From Cladobotryum mycophilum (taxonomy: Eukaryota; Ascomycota; Sordariomycetes; Hypocreales; Hypocreaceae): DNA of 64,000 nt. Location: assembly GCA_036429605.1 (NCBI GenBank), contig CM071589.1, positions 2,852,001-2,916,000 of the forward strand, read 5' to 3'. Shown piece by piece: positions 10,201-21,980 of the stretch. Both the position numbers and the translations under genes were made by a program. Each line of letters begins with the position of its first letter. Positions within the stretch are counted from its first letter, which is position 1. The notes beneath the pieces were generated by a model that was not told the DNA's origin, made no database searches, and saw only the letters and a list, made by a program, of their open reading frames with translations.

Positions 10201-11885
10201 GGGTGGAAAAGTCTCTACTACTTCGTTTTCGTCACCACTTAAAGGTGAATCAGCTACGCCTCGTAACCAAGCTCGATTCAAAGATAACCAGACTGTCCAC
10301 GACGTCAGCATGCATGAGTCACCCGCCCAGGGCGAGGCTCAGCAGGGCGATGGTGACGATGAGCGCATTCATCTTCAGGACTTTTTAGACATGACATCAA
10401 TTCGTTTCATGGAACTGACAACGACAAAACGCCGTCCTACTATGATGCCCACTACCTCAAAATTCGGGGAGTCAGGGGATGGCGAAGATGATTTGTCTCT
10501 GGAGCGATGTGTGGTTGCCGGGGCCTGTACAGTACCTATGCTGGAATTATATCAACATTCGTGCCGCGAATTGAAGAAGTACATTGCCGAGGGACGGAGG
10601 ATTGTCAAGGAGATTGAAACCGAAACCTTTGAGGACAACCCTCATCTCTTCCGAGAGTACATCACTGCCACCCCTGAAGTGAAAGCGCTCATGGACAACC
10701 AGTTCAAAAACGTGAAGACGCACGCTCGGCATCTCAGTAAAGCTATGTGGTATGAGTGGAGGATGAAGCTCCAAGATGGACTCAAAGAAGGCCTCATCAG
10801 CATTTCTGAGGGAATGAAAGACGACGAGAAGCTTCTGAAGCAAGAGGAAACCCTTTTGACTTCCGTGATGCCTGCCGTCATGAGTCGGTACGAGTCGCTT
10901 TTGGAGGAGAGTAGCCAGCTTGAGGAAGTTGTTAAAGAGCTGGCCGATTGTGATCCGGTTCAACTTGAAAATGCTCGCGATGAGCTGGTTACTCTGGATG
11001 AGGATATTGCTGAGAAGAAGCGTCTCATTGCCAAACTTCGTCGAGATTTCCAAGAGTCAGAGGCTGACGTGGAGCAACTGAGCGCTCAGAAGCAGAAATA
11101 CCTTGAGGAGATCAAGGAGGCGGAAGTAGTTAGAGAAGAGTCTCGAGGCTGGACTAGCAATGAGGTCAACAGCTTTAAGGGTACGTTCCAGATTCAAGTA
11201 TATCGTAAGATGCATTGCTAACTTCTTTATAACAGAGCGTGTCGATGCAGTCGAGAAAGAACATGGTTGGACCGTGACGGGAATCTCAGGATCGACTCTG
11301 TCGATGACTTACAAGCGTGAAATCGAAATCGTCTTCGATATCACCTCGTTCCAATCGCACCAACCCAATTCGAGAATAGACCTCTGGTACATCGCCGATA
11401 GTCGAGAGGCCAATCCCTTGCCCAAGACAGTGGAAAAGGAATTCTTCCTACAATGCATTCGGGACCATGTTCGAGCAATGCCCCAAAGTCGAACTAAGAT
11501 TTCGGATCTCCTGAGTACGGTACGAACAGCATGGGATAAGGCTAATATTGTATCGCATCAAGTCGATCGAATCAATGTTACCTTCCCAACCAAGGTCACA
11601 AAGACGTCTGACTCGAGCATCTCAATGACAAGCTCTCTCCTCTTAATACCATTAGAGACAAGAGTAGAAGTGACACTCAATCTCTCTGGCTTCAGCGGGC
11701 CAGATGGAGTGAATGTGGACATTTCAACAGAAGCAAAAGTGTTATATGGAGAGCAATTTAATGTCGGCAAGGTTGGCGAATTTTTGGCCACAAGAATAGG
11801 CAACAAGGTTGGATCTGGGGACGAGGAATGGAGCAATGTAGTATTGGAGCTGCATGAGAAGCTTATTGCCAGGGGGACAAAGTAG
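7299..11885 (+). CDS. SPC7: Kinetochore scaffold Spc7/Spc105 (KNL1), frame broken
   Basis: Three exons (7299-7511, 7564-11180, 11236-11885) encode about 1492 aa, the outer-kinetochore KNL1 subunit that recruits Bub1/Bub3 and PP1. The N-terminus has both KNL1 PP1-docking motifs, SILK (7595-7606) and RVSF (7823-7834). Eight MELT-type repeats lie between about 8435 and 9150, followed by a Ser/Pro-rich basic region. The Spc7 domain with coiled coil (from about MTSIRFMELTTTKRRP at 10393 to 11180) and a C-terminal RWD-like region in exon 3 complete the protein. Intron 1 joins NRRA to SLAVPPNPP, after which the frame must change at a six-C run (7585-7590) to continue as RSILKP. Removing one C, or adding two, gives a total divisible by three. 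The gene is essential in model fungi, so a real null allele is unlikely. Confidence 0.92.
8435..9150 (+). repeat. Array of eight MELT repeats in Spc7
   Basis: Eight degenerate protein repeats follow the pattern M-[DE]-[MVFL]-T-x3-G-[GKR]-[IL]. In order they read MEMTRAMGKI, MDVTRAFGGI, MEFTTAIGGI, MELTSVMGGL, MDMTVGLGKI, MDMTVGLGRI (twice) and MDMTMAIGGI. Repeats 5-7 are nearly identical, including the following IISAP, which suggests recent duplication. In KNL1 proteins the Thr is phosphorylated by Mps1/Mph1 to bind Bub3-Bub1. Confidence 0.88.
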
Positions 11886-12744
11886 CCAGGATAAGTTTGA
11901 CGCTGTGATGACTGATGATTAGGCATGGGTTGGAAAGCATGATTTGAGAGATTGGGCGTTTTCGGGCATCAAGATACCTCGGGTTTTACTTTATAGCCGC
12001 AAATATGAATGACTTGGTGTAGCCACTTTTTAAACTTGATACCCAACCCCTTGGCTCCAACGTGTATGCATTGGAGATGATATTGTAGAAACGTAGGTTG
12101 GTGTGATGTTTTTGTGCCTTTTCCGGTATGATATTTAGGAAAATAAAAATACGTGTAATATTAACCGAACATCAAATTCTGAGCACATAGCCCGTGCGTA
12201 GATGGGTTGCTTTTCAAGGGTCCAGCTCAGGATGGGATAGAGACACACCACGGTGAATCCCGCGATACCTGATTTTCGGTGAAGAGTTCTGACCGAATTG
12301 CCAGTTTTAGCGAAATTTAACCCCCAAAACTTGTCGTGTTTAGCAGGGAGATTCTCCCGTTAGGCAGCCTCCCGCCACAATTTCTCCTTTTTTTTTCTCT
12401 GCCGCATGATCAAAGACCTGGTGGGTTTAGATTATTCATTGACCCAATTTAAAAAGATCTTCGACGTTGTTTCTGTTTCTCAATTGCTGTTTTCTCTCTC
12501 TCTTCTACACCTCTCCTCTCTCTCACCACTACTCTTGTCGTCAGCCTCCGTTGTTCGGACCCTGTATTTTTCCTTTACGGCATTTCCCCAATCGGCAATT
12601 GAGGAGTCAGTTGGGTTACCTTGTTGAGGCTCAACGATAAGCCATTTGGATACTTGAGTCTTTATTCATTTTTTTGACTTTGAGGCTGCAGCGGCTCGAC
12701 CCTTTTTGAATATTTTAAAGACCTGTCTAAATCAAGCTGTCAAC
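11886..12744. other. Intergenic, 3' flank of SPC7 and 5' leader of Sym1-like gene
   Basis: No gene is supported. A pyrimidine-rich tract (about 12465-12545), typical of fungal core promoters and leaders, lies 200-280 bases before the next start codon. Confidence 0.55.
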
Positions 12745-13459
12745 ATGTCTGCTTTTTTGAAATGGTACGCTGCACCGACGACACGGTAACCACATCGCGA
12801 TAAAAGTGTTCCCTGACATCAAATTATAGGTACAATGCGAGACTCGCAGCTCGCCCTTTGCTCACCCAGGGCATCACAACTGCCGTTCTCTTCGCTACGG
12901 GCGATCTCACTGCCCAGCAGCTTGTTGAGAAGAAGGGATTGAAGAAGCATGATCTGACACGAACTGGCCGTATGGCCCTTTACGGTGGCTGTGAGTACTA
13001 TCTCATCTCGCTGCATTCCCAACAAAGCAATACTATTATATCATAATACTAATCACTTTTTTATTAGGCGTCTTTGGACCTGCTGCCACCACTTGGCTTG
13101 GCTTCCTTGCTCGCCGCGTCACCCACAAGCACCCAAGAATTGAGACCTTGGCTCGTGTTGCTTGCGATCAGATTCTGTTTGCTCCCGTTGCCATTGGTGC
13201 TTTCTTGAGCAGCATGGCTGTCATGGAGGGCACCAGCGCCCAGGAGCGTTTGCAGACTACCTGGTGGCCTGCGCTCCAGACCAACTGGATGGTTTGGCCC
13301 TTTGTTCAGTGCATCAACTTCACCTTTGTTCCTCTGCAGTACCGTCTCTTGTTCGCCAACGTCATCTCCATTGGATGGAACAGCTACCTCAGCTGGGTGA
13401 ACAGCCAGCACGTCAACCACAAGGTCGAGGACATTGAGTTTGCCGGCACTCCTAGCTAA
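12745..13459 (+). CDS. Mpv17/PMP22-family membrane protein, Sym1-like
   Basis: Three exons (12745-12764, 12830-12990, 13068-13459) encode 190 aa starting MSAFLKWYNARLAARP. The C-terminal family signature is clear: TWWPALQTNWMVWPFVQ, then NFTFVPLQYRLLFANVIS and WNSYLSWVN. About four hydrophobic segments fit the Mpv17/PMP22 topology. The N-terminus (YNARLAARPLLTQGITTAVL, then GDLTAQQ) matches Sym1, a mitochondrial inner-membrane protein needed for growth on ethanol at high temperature in yeast. A peroxisomal paralogue of the same family cannot be excluded. Introns are 12765-12829 (donor GTACGC) and 12991-13067 (donor GTGAGT). The frame is intact. Confidence 0.9.
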
Positions 13460-14368
13460 ACTTTTGACACATCCCTTTTTTATGGATATTTGTTTTTGCT
13501 TTTTTGTCAGCTAAATGGGTGCCTGCGCAAGGGCACATTACTACAACGTTCTAGATCATAGATAAAAGGCGGGCTGAACGGTTAGAGTTGTCGGCAGTGT
13601 TTTGTCACACCGCGTAATAAAATAATACGGCATGATCACGCTTTTGCATCTTGCATTCTGGCCGTCTAGCTGATCTCGCATTTCTGTCCCCTTATGATCG
13701 ATCGATCGATCTCATTGGTGATGCCGTTTGTCGTGCAGGATTTTGCAATGCTGTAATATCTCAGTGGGTGCTGCGTGCAACGACGGAGCTCTCCCCCTGC
13801 GTGCTGACGTCCCGGCCGTTGGTCTCGTGATGCATCCTCGAGGATTAACGGGAAATGAACCGAGACGTCAAGCTGAAATTAGTAATAATTACAAAACAGT
13901 GGTCGAACTAAAGACCCAATTAAGGGAGATTGAGTATGAGCAAAGATGATGCTAGACTTGATTTGATTTACGGTGAGAGCATCAACTAAAACATACAGGT
14001 CAAGTACCTACCCGTGGACCTCATTGTTATCAAGTATTATGAGGTCCAGTTATCAGATATAAGATAAGAAGAAATCAGGTGTTGGTTGAGGGTTTCTTCA
14101 TTCTTGTTCTGTACGTACCCTTTCCTCCCTCATACAAACCGCCGCTATCGCTGCCTTAGGCCACGCATAGTTAGCGCCCCCTTACACAAGCCGATCTTAG
14201 TCGCCGTAGCAGTCAAAGTCGTTTTACCCATCAAAGCGGCCAAATCCGGATTTCACCAGACACAGCCGAACATCACCAAGATCCGGCCTTGATCGCTTGG
14301 GTCTCTCTCCCGCTCACTCCTCCCCTCGGCCCCTACATTATAAAAGGCAGCCCGAGTCTGGCGACAAC
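13460..14368. other. Intergenic, 5' flank of mS38 gene
   Basis: No gene is supported. The segment holds a short GATC tandem (13696-13711) followed by an inverted CCAAT pentamer (ATTGG at 13714-13718). Open frames here lack recognisable features. Confidence 0.5.
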
Positions 14369-15426
14369 ATGCTGCCATTATCGGTGCGGCGCGCGCTGTC
14401 TGCCCCTCAGGCGGCAGGGCTAGCCTCGTCTCTCACTGCGGCAGCCCCAAAGGTCGCAACCTCAATTCCCCTCTTGTGCCGCCAGCAGCGACGATTCTCG
14501 TCTTCCAAGCCTTCAAGATCGGATAGCGAATCGAAAAATGGCATCTCCGCTGGCCAATCGGTGCCGGCATCCAGCTCGAGCTGCAGGGGTAGCAAGGCTA
14601 GCGGCGAGAAGAGGAAACGAAAGAACAAAGACGCCTCTGACAGGGGCGCCGCATTCAAGAAACTCCCCAGTGTTCCTGATACCCATCACATGTCCCAAGA
14701 AGGTGTGTAACTGGAATATCCGTTGGAGAGATCGTTGTCGCTAAATACAATCTAGCCTTGAGTCTATCAAGTTTCTTCTCCCTCCATCGTCCCATTTCTA
14801 TTACGCAGACGATGCCTAGATCAGTGACAGACGAGCACTTCGCCTCCATCTTCGCCTCTCGAACCAAGGCAAACAAGATCACGGATACCATGGCGACGCT
14901 TTCCGACACTATTGATCAACTAGACGGTCCCATGGCTTCGATGACAATAGGGGGTCAGACAGAGCAAGAGGGCATGCATAGAGTAGATGTCAAGAACCCT
15001 GATGGTACCGAATCCAGCGTCTATCTCCAAGTCGATGCCATGGCCGGCGACTTTTTCCCTTTCCGCCCGCCCCCGCTACCACAACCTGAAAATGGAACCG
15101 AGGTCGTTGCGGCGGAGACAGAGGCTGTTGATGAGGCGCCTCACCACCGGGTGTACAAGGCCATGTTCACCATTGAAGAGTCAACCGAGCCAGACGGCCA
15201 GATTCGGATTGTCGCCCACAGCCCCCGGATTATTCAGGACGAACAGCCGCGAAGCTTCCTTGAGCGACTAGCTCTTCGCCAACTACGGTTCGACGAGGCT
15301 CGCAGTCGCCGCGATTTGTACGCCATTAGCGTCAAGAGACAACGAAAGCTCAGAATGAAGAAGAAGAAGTACAAGAAGCTCATGAAGCGAACAAGGGGTC
15401 TCCGTCGCAAGCTGGACCGGACGTAA
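14369..15426 (+). CDS. Mitochondrial small ribosomal subunit protein mS38 (Cox24/AURKAIP1 family)
   Basis: Two exons (14369-14702 and 14756-15426) encode 334 aa. The N-terminus MLPLSVRRALSAPQAAG followed by Arg-rich RQQRRFSSSK looks like a mitochondrial presequence. The last 35 residues, SVKRQRKLRMKKKKYKKL and then MKRTRGLRRKLDRT, are the diagnostic DUF1713 basic tail of mS38, which contacts mitochondrial rRNA. The middle is low-complexity and acidic, which is common in fungal homologues. The intron has donor GTGTGT and acceptor CTAG, and the spliced frame is continuous. The start is the first ATG in the frame; the open frame extends upstream only from a TTG. Confidence 0.88.
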
Positions 15427-16133
15427 GGCTGGTATATGCCCGTGTAAATAATCACTATTCGTCTTTTCTTTTGTTGTGCTGGCATTCAACGGGTTTCATG
15501 GGTGGTGTCTGGCATGAAGATTGGTTCTTTGTCAACCTGGAATTAGGCATTGCGCCCTGTGGCTTTTCTATCTTATAGACTCGCGCAGATGACAGTCATC
15601 GCTGCTTCTGAAACAGTGGAAGAATTTGACATAAAGTGACCAAGGGTTGCTTGGATTTGGGACTTCTTGATATCGGGGGTGGATGTAAAATACTTATATT
15701 GATGACTTTACGCGATGAATTCCCTCGTTGTTGAACCCAACTGTGAAATTTGTCTTGGTTGAAAGTGAAGTATCGTGCGGGTAACAGTATTCAATAAGAA
15801 ATTGTAACATAATTTCCAAGCATCTTTATTAAACTCAATACCAATAATGAACTCTAGCATTGAGTCTCTAATCTTTTTTTCCCATCCTTTTTTTCATGTT
15901 CTCGGTATGCAGCATCAAAAGGTGAGGCTCGGTATGCCTCGGTGAGTTCGGTAGGACCCCCACATCAATGGCAATACTCTCGTCACCGCCCGGCAGAATC
16001 GAGCTCCACCGCCAAATTTTTTGGATTTTTGGCTGCAAGATACCTTGAGACCCGCAACCGAGTAGCTCGACGATAGCAATCTTTTGCGCAAGCGTTTTCC
16101 ACAGACAATTGGCTGGGATAGAACGTAGACAAC
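15427..16133. promoter_or_regulatory. 5' flank of NAT10 gene with RRPE-like element
   Basis: No gene is seen. An AAATTTTTT stretch at 16014-16022, 112-120 bases before the start codon, resembles the ribosomal-RNA-processing element of yeast ribosome-biogenesis genes. A GCGATGA at 15712-15718 resembles the PAC element but is about 420 bases upstream. Both are motif matches only. Confidence 0.35.
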
Positions 16134-19100
16134 ATGTCGCGCAAACAAGTGTAAGTATTGTTGCTTATTTTTACAAGCTCAAGTAGCTTTGCTGACTTGT
16201 ATTCTAGTGATGGTCGCATCGGCGCGCTCATTCGCAATGGCATGCAAGAGAAGAGGAGAAGCTTTTTCGTTGTGGTGGGCGATCGATCCAAGGATGTGAT
16301 TGTGAATCTTCATTATCTCATGTCCCAAGTGGACATTAAAACAAACAAGGCGGTTCTGTGGGCATACAAAAAGAAGCTGCTTGGATTCACTAGGTAGGAG
16401 CACTTTTGTCTTCTTACCCTACTTTGAAATCGTATACTCATGACGGAAATATAGTCACCGAAAGAAGCGCGAAGACAAGATCAAGAAGGAAATTAGGCGT
16501 GGAGTCCGAGAAGCCAACTCTGAGGACCCCTTTGAGCTCTTTGTATCTCTGCACAACATTCGATACACCTACTACAAGGAGACAGACAAGATCTTGGGAA
16601 ACACATATGGCATGTGCATTCTGCAAGATTTCGAAGCTATTACGCCTAATATCTTGGCTCGGTGTGTTGAAACGGTGGAAGGTGGTGGATTGGTAGTCAT
16701 GCTGCTCAAGGGAATGAGCAGTCTGCGTCAACTTTACAACCTGTCTATGGATGCCCACTCGAAATACCGGACGGAGGCACATGACGATGTAGTGGCACGA
16801 TTCAACGAACGATTCCTTTTGTCCCTAGGAGGCTGCGACTCTTGTCTCGTCATTGACGATGAGCTAAATGTCCTTCCAATTTCAGGGGGCAAGAGTGTCA
16901 GCGCCTTGCCACCACCAGATCTAGATCAACCTAAGACTGAGCAACAGTTGGAATTGGAGGGCATTAAGGACGACAACCAGGAGAGGCAACCAGTTGGCTC
17001 ACTGATTTCCCTCGCAAGAACCGTCGACCAGGCCAAGGCTCTGTTGACCTTTACCGATGCGATCGCCGAAAAGACGCTGCGCAGCACGGTTGCCTTGACT
17101 GCTGCCAGAGGACGAGGAAAGTCGGCAGCAATGGGTGTTGCAGTTGCTGCTGCGGTTGCCTATGGATACAGTAATATTTTCATCACTTCACCATCCCCCG
17201 AAAACTTGAAGACTCTATTCGAGTTCGTCTTCAAGGGCTTTGATGCTCTAGGATACGCCGACCATGCCGACTATACCATCATCCAGAGCACAAACCCCGA
17301 TTTCAACAAGGCTATCGTCCGCGTCAACATCCACCGACAGCATCGTCAAACCATTCAGTATATTCGTCCTCAGGATGCTCACGTACTGGGACAGGCTGAA
17401 TTAGTGGTCATTGATGAGGCTGCCGCCATTCCTCTACCCCTAGTTCGAAAACTGATGGGGCCCTATTTGGTCTTCATGGCGTCTACTATTAACGGTTACG
17501 AAGGAACTGGTCGTTCGCTCTCCCTTAAGCTCATCAAGCAATTGCGAGAACAGTCCAGGTCTGCCTCCGCTACTGGTGCTGACACCGAAGTCACCGATAG
17601 ATCCACGGGCAGAGCGTCCAAGTCGGAAGATTTCCAAGTCGGTCGCAAACTACGAGAAATCACACTCTCAGAGCCTATCAGATATGCTCAAGGAGACTCC
17701 GTCGAAAAGTGGCTGAACAAGCTCCTTTGTTTGGATGCAACACTGCCAAAGGCAAAGGCCAGCCAGAATGGATGCCCCGACCCCTCTCAATGCGAGCTTT
17801 TGAACGTTAACCGTGATACCCTTTTTCCTTCCACCCGATTCCTGAAGCCTTCCTGCAGCAGATGGTGGCTCTTTATGTCGCTAGCCACTACAAAAATTCT
17901 CCCGATGACTTGCAGCTGATGAGTGATGCACCCGCCCATGAGCTGTTCGTCCTAACCCCCCTACGTCAGAAAGCAGCGGCAGACTGCCTGAACCTCTTTG
18001 TGTGATTCAGGTTTCTTTGGAAGGAAAGATTAGTAGACAGAGCGTCGTTAATTCACTGAGCCGAGGCCAGAGACCACACGGTGATTTGATTCCTTGGCTT
18101 GTCAGCCAGCAATTCCAGGACGAGGAGTTTGCTTCGCTCTCCGGCGCCCGAGTTGTGCGAATAGCTACCAATCCTGAATACATGTCCATGGGATACGGAA
18201 AGAGGGCGATGGAACTCCTTGTTGACTATTACGAGGGCCGATTTGCTAATATCTCTGAGGACGAGGATCAAACCATGGAGGACAGGATGATCCGAGCTAC
18301 TGATGCAGAACTGGCCAAGGAATCTCTGCTGAATGAGAAGATCACTGTCAGGGATGACAAGCATATGCCTCCTCTATTCACCAAGTTATGGGAGAAGAAG
18401 CCTGAACGACTCGATTACATTGGTGTCAGTTACGGCATGACTCCACAGCTGCACAAGTTCTGGAAGCGCTCTTCCTTCTCCCCCGTTTATTTGCGTCAGA
18501 CTGCCAATGACTTGACAGGCGAACACACTTGCGTCATGCTCAGGCCCTTGGAGAATAGTGACGATAGATCTTGGCTCGGCGCGTTCTCACGAGACTTCCA
18601 AAAGCGATTCCTTTCATTGCTGTCCTATCAATTCCGAACATTCCCTGCCATTACCGCACTGAGCATTGATGAATCTGCGAATACCGGGGCTCAACTTGAC
18701 TCTGTTCAGGTTCCCAGCCTATCTAAGGAGGAGCTAGACAGGTCTATGTCTCCTTTCGATCTTAAGCGATTGGAATCCTATGCCAATAACATGCTCGACT
18801 ATCATGTTATTCTAGACCTGATGCCTACGATTGCAAATCTTTACTTCACTGGCAGGATCAGGTCAGATCTAAAGATGACTGGTGTCCAGCAATGCATTCT
18901 TCTCGCTATCGGGTTACAGCGCAAGGATGTGGATGAGGTGGCACAAGAGCTTTCTCTCCCTTCATCGCAACTTTTGGCCATGTTCATTAAGATCCTTCGC
19001 AAGGTGACAACCCACTTTGGGTCTCTTGTCACTGCTGCTGTTGATGCTCAGCTTCCTCGAGCTGGAAACATTGGCGTAAGCCGCGAAGATGCCAGCGGTG

Positions 19101-19507
19101 CTCATGACGACGAGGTCGTAGACGATCGCTTCGTCCCACTTAAGCTCTCTCTCAACGACGAACTAGAGGAAGGCGGTGATGAGGCCCTCAATACATTGAG
19201 GCAGAAGCAGAGAGAGATGATTGACTCTCTGCCTTTAGACCAGTGAGTCATATATTGCAATCGGTGCTACTAAGTGTTAGTATACTAACAACTTTAACTT
19301 AGATACGAAATTGACGGTGACGCTCCAGCTTGGGAGGACGCGGAGAAGCAAGTTAATAGTGCTGCAAAGGATGGCAAGTCCAACGTTGTAGTCAGTGTCA
19401 AGTCAAAGCAAAAGAGGAAAGCAGGACAAACGGCAGCTGAGATTTACGAGGAGACTCTGGGCGAAACCTCTAGAAAGAAGTCCAAGAAGGGGAAGAAAGG
19501 CAAATGA
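16134..19507 (+). CDS. KRE33: RNA cytidine acetyltransferase NAT10/Kre33, two frame breaks
   Basis: Four exons (16134-16150, 16208-16393, 16455-19242, 19303-19507) encode about 1065 aa. The enzyme makes N4-acetylcytidine in 18S rRNA and tRNA and acts in nucleolar pre-rRNA processing. Visible features are the N-terminal DUF1726 region, the RecD-like helicase P-loop TAARGRGKSAAMG, the Walker B-like VVIDEAAAIP, the GNAT acetyl-CoA site around YMSMGYGKRAMELL, the tRNA-binding C-terminal part, and a Lys-rich nucleolar-type tail (KKSKKGKKGK). Two single-base losses break the frame. One is in a T run at 17822-17826 (restored NRDTLFSFHPIPEAFLQQM); the other is in a C run at 17956-17961 (restored VLTPPTSESSGRLPEPLC). 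With both corrected the exons sum to 3198 bases, exactly 1066 codons. Confidence 0.95.
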
Positions 19508-20621
19508 TTTTTGAGTCAACTTGGTAAGGTTATGTATCCGTATGGCGTTCTAGGTTGAACAATAATTCTACAAAAAAAGAGTTCATGAAGAGTCATCACT
19601 CCTACCGTTGACAGGCGTGAGCAAACTATACGATCAATATGTAGGACACTTTGCACTGTAAATAACTATATTCGGTGGAGTCTTTAGCTTTATTATGCGA
19701 TTCAGTTCAGCCACAATACTGATTGAAGCTTCATCTGCGAAGCTTATCACGCACGAAGTAAGGGATTTGGCTGAAGCTTATTAGTCTATATAATTCACGA
19801 CATCTCTCCGCTCCTTTTGTTCGTAGATATTCTTAACCATCGATTCCTTGTCACAATACTATTATTCGCATTTCATCCAGTACTGCTTTATAACACCCCT
19901 TTCATCTTCGTTGAACAATACTGTGTGCACTCCTTTCTTTGATCTGCATTGACACAAGTCGCAACTTGGCCGCAACAATAGTATTTGCAAATAGAAGCAT
20001 TGAATTCATCTGATCCCGTAAAGGGTATTCATAATATCCATTACCGTCGAATCACAATACCCATTCAATACAGGGCACTACAGGCGGGTGTCGCCAACTG
20101 GCAGTACTTAATAGCTGTCCACCCCCTACGCCCCCATCCCTTTCAGCGTGCAACTGGCAGACAGCTGGCGGGCATTCACTCTTGTTGACAGCGTACTCCC
20201 CTAATTCAGGAATCGTGACGCGTTGCGTAGCGACCCGTTGGGTAAACACGCAAGCTTAGCAAGAGTTGAGTTCACTTTTTCGTCCCTGCGCCCACCCCGA
20301 CTTCCCACTTCCTTCATCACAAGTTGGACACCACCCACTTTCAACCTTTCCACCTCAACCCTGCCTTCCTATTCTCTCAATAACCTATTCTCTCAATAAC
20401 AGCAACAACACTCTGCTAAACCTGTATGCGAGATTCAAACCTCTATACCTTCATCTGCCTTTACTCTCGACGTCTTCGTCACTATTCAAACACCTGCAAA
20501 ATCTGCCTTGCCCTCAACCAAAACGCATCCATACTCACCCTCTTACACCTCATCTTCTCACACCTCACTTTCTCATACCTCATCTTCCACATACAATCTC
20601 CTACCACAACAAAGGTTCAAG
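19508..20621. other. Intergenic and 5' leader of Cys-rich gene A
   Basis: No gene is supported. The 350 bases before the next start codon are strongly pyrimidine-rich. They contain a perfect 16-base tandem duplication (20368-20399, unit CCTATTCTCTCAATAA). Confidence 0.55.
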
Positions 20622-21980
20622 ATGTGTCTCCTTACGTCGGGACATTGCCCTTATTGTAAGCTCCTGAAGCCAATAACAACCAAGAACTGTCCCAAGTATT
20701 GGTACGAGTACAAAGAGGCAGTCAGGAACAACGACCTAGACAACAAACCGACATCAGAAGACTGCGACTATGCGGAATTCGAAACAATAGTTATCAAGGC
20801 CGGTCGTTGTCCCAGACTACAGAACTGTCCCTCGCGTCTCGTTTGGCGGCAAATTCAGCGACAAAGGGCTGTGAAGGCTGAAGAGCAACGGCGTCTTCAG
20901 GAGAAGAAAGATGAGCGTCACCGGCAAAGATTGGCGGCCTTTGCTCAGCGACACTTCCAGAAGAAGCCAGTCCCTAAGATGGCATCACCCGTACCATTCT
21001 TGGATGCATGCAGAAACGATGCCTTGGAGAGGGTGGAGAGAACCCGTCTGGCAGTCAAGCACGCTGAGGAGAAATTCCGCAAGGCCATGGAATTTTCCAA
21101 CCTTACTGCCGACGATGTCTTCAACACGAGCGTTTTCGACAGTGACTCGGAAGATGAAGGTATTGAGCCCGCAGGGCCTAGCAACGAGGACAAGGGAAAA
21201 AAGGGAAAAGGCAAAGAGCCAGCTCTCAAGATGAGACTCCCAGCAGACAACAAGCCAACTGAACATGAGCCAGCTGAGCATGAGCCAACTCGTGAGGAGC
21301 TACTCGCTGAGGTGGACATGGATAATCTACAAGAGATCCTGACATCTGTCCCTGACTCGCCTATTCTTTGTCGCCTGGCCGAAGAACCTCTTGACAGGAA
21401 TGACGAAGATGTGTTTGGCATACCTGAAGAATGGGACCCGAACGCAGATGACGGTAAGTTCTTTTTTATAACCTGAATCTACTAAGTATGGATACTAATT
21501 ATTTTATCAGCATCCTTTGTGACTATCGATGAGGACGACGACGAGGTTCCGTCTGACAATGAGGAGCATCTACTTGACTTTGTCAATGAAGAGTACCTAT
21601 CTACTTCTGTGGACTCCAACCCTATTCCTCCTGAATTCTTGGGTCTTGAGCCATCGTATCATGAAAGCCACCACTCACTCCCTGCTATCCCTGAAGGAGA
21701 TGAATACTATGGTACCGAGGGAAGCGTTGTTTCCGACGTCAATGAACCCGAGAGCCCCGGCAGCTCTATTGCCCACCGCATGCGCTATAACCTCAAGACC
21801 CAGTTGACCAACGGTCTGGTAAAGGCCACGTCTTACGTGCATCCTCCTCAGTTCATCGGCTGGTTATTCTCGCGAAGCCACACTCAACATGAGTCGACCG
21901 CGTTTACCGAGATGTCGCGTTCTGTCTTTGACGCCGAGAACACCGTCCAGGCTCATAACCCACGTTTCATGCCTCTGTAG
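20622..21980 (+). CDS. Cys-rich N-terminus protein A, unknown function
   Basis: Two exons (20622-21453 and 21511-21980; donor GTAAGT, acceptor ATCAG) encode 433 aa. The first 70 residues hold Cys at 2, 9, 12, 23, 48, 63 and 69, plausibly metal-binding. A charged helix (about 72-106) and the motif FAQRHFQKKP (107-116) follow. The rest is acidic and largely disordered, with a short HEPAEHEPTREE repeat near residue 210 and hydrophobic patches near the C-terminus (HPPQFIGWLFSR). I do not recognise a named family. The same cysteine spacing and FAxxxFQKxP motif recur in the gene at 35930, so the two are related. A further 25 sense codons follow the TAG stop in frame (see findings). Confidence 0.75.
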
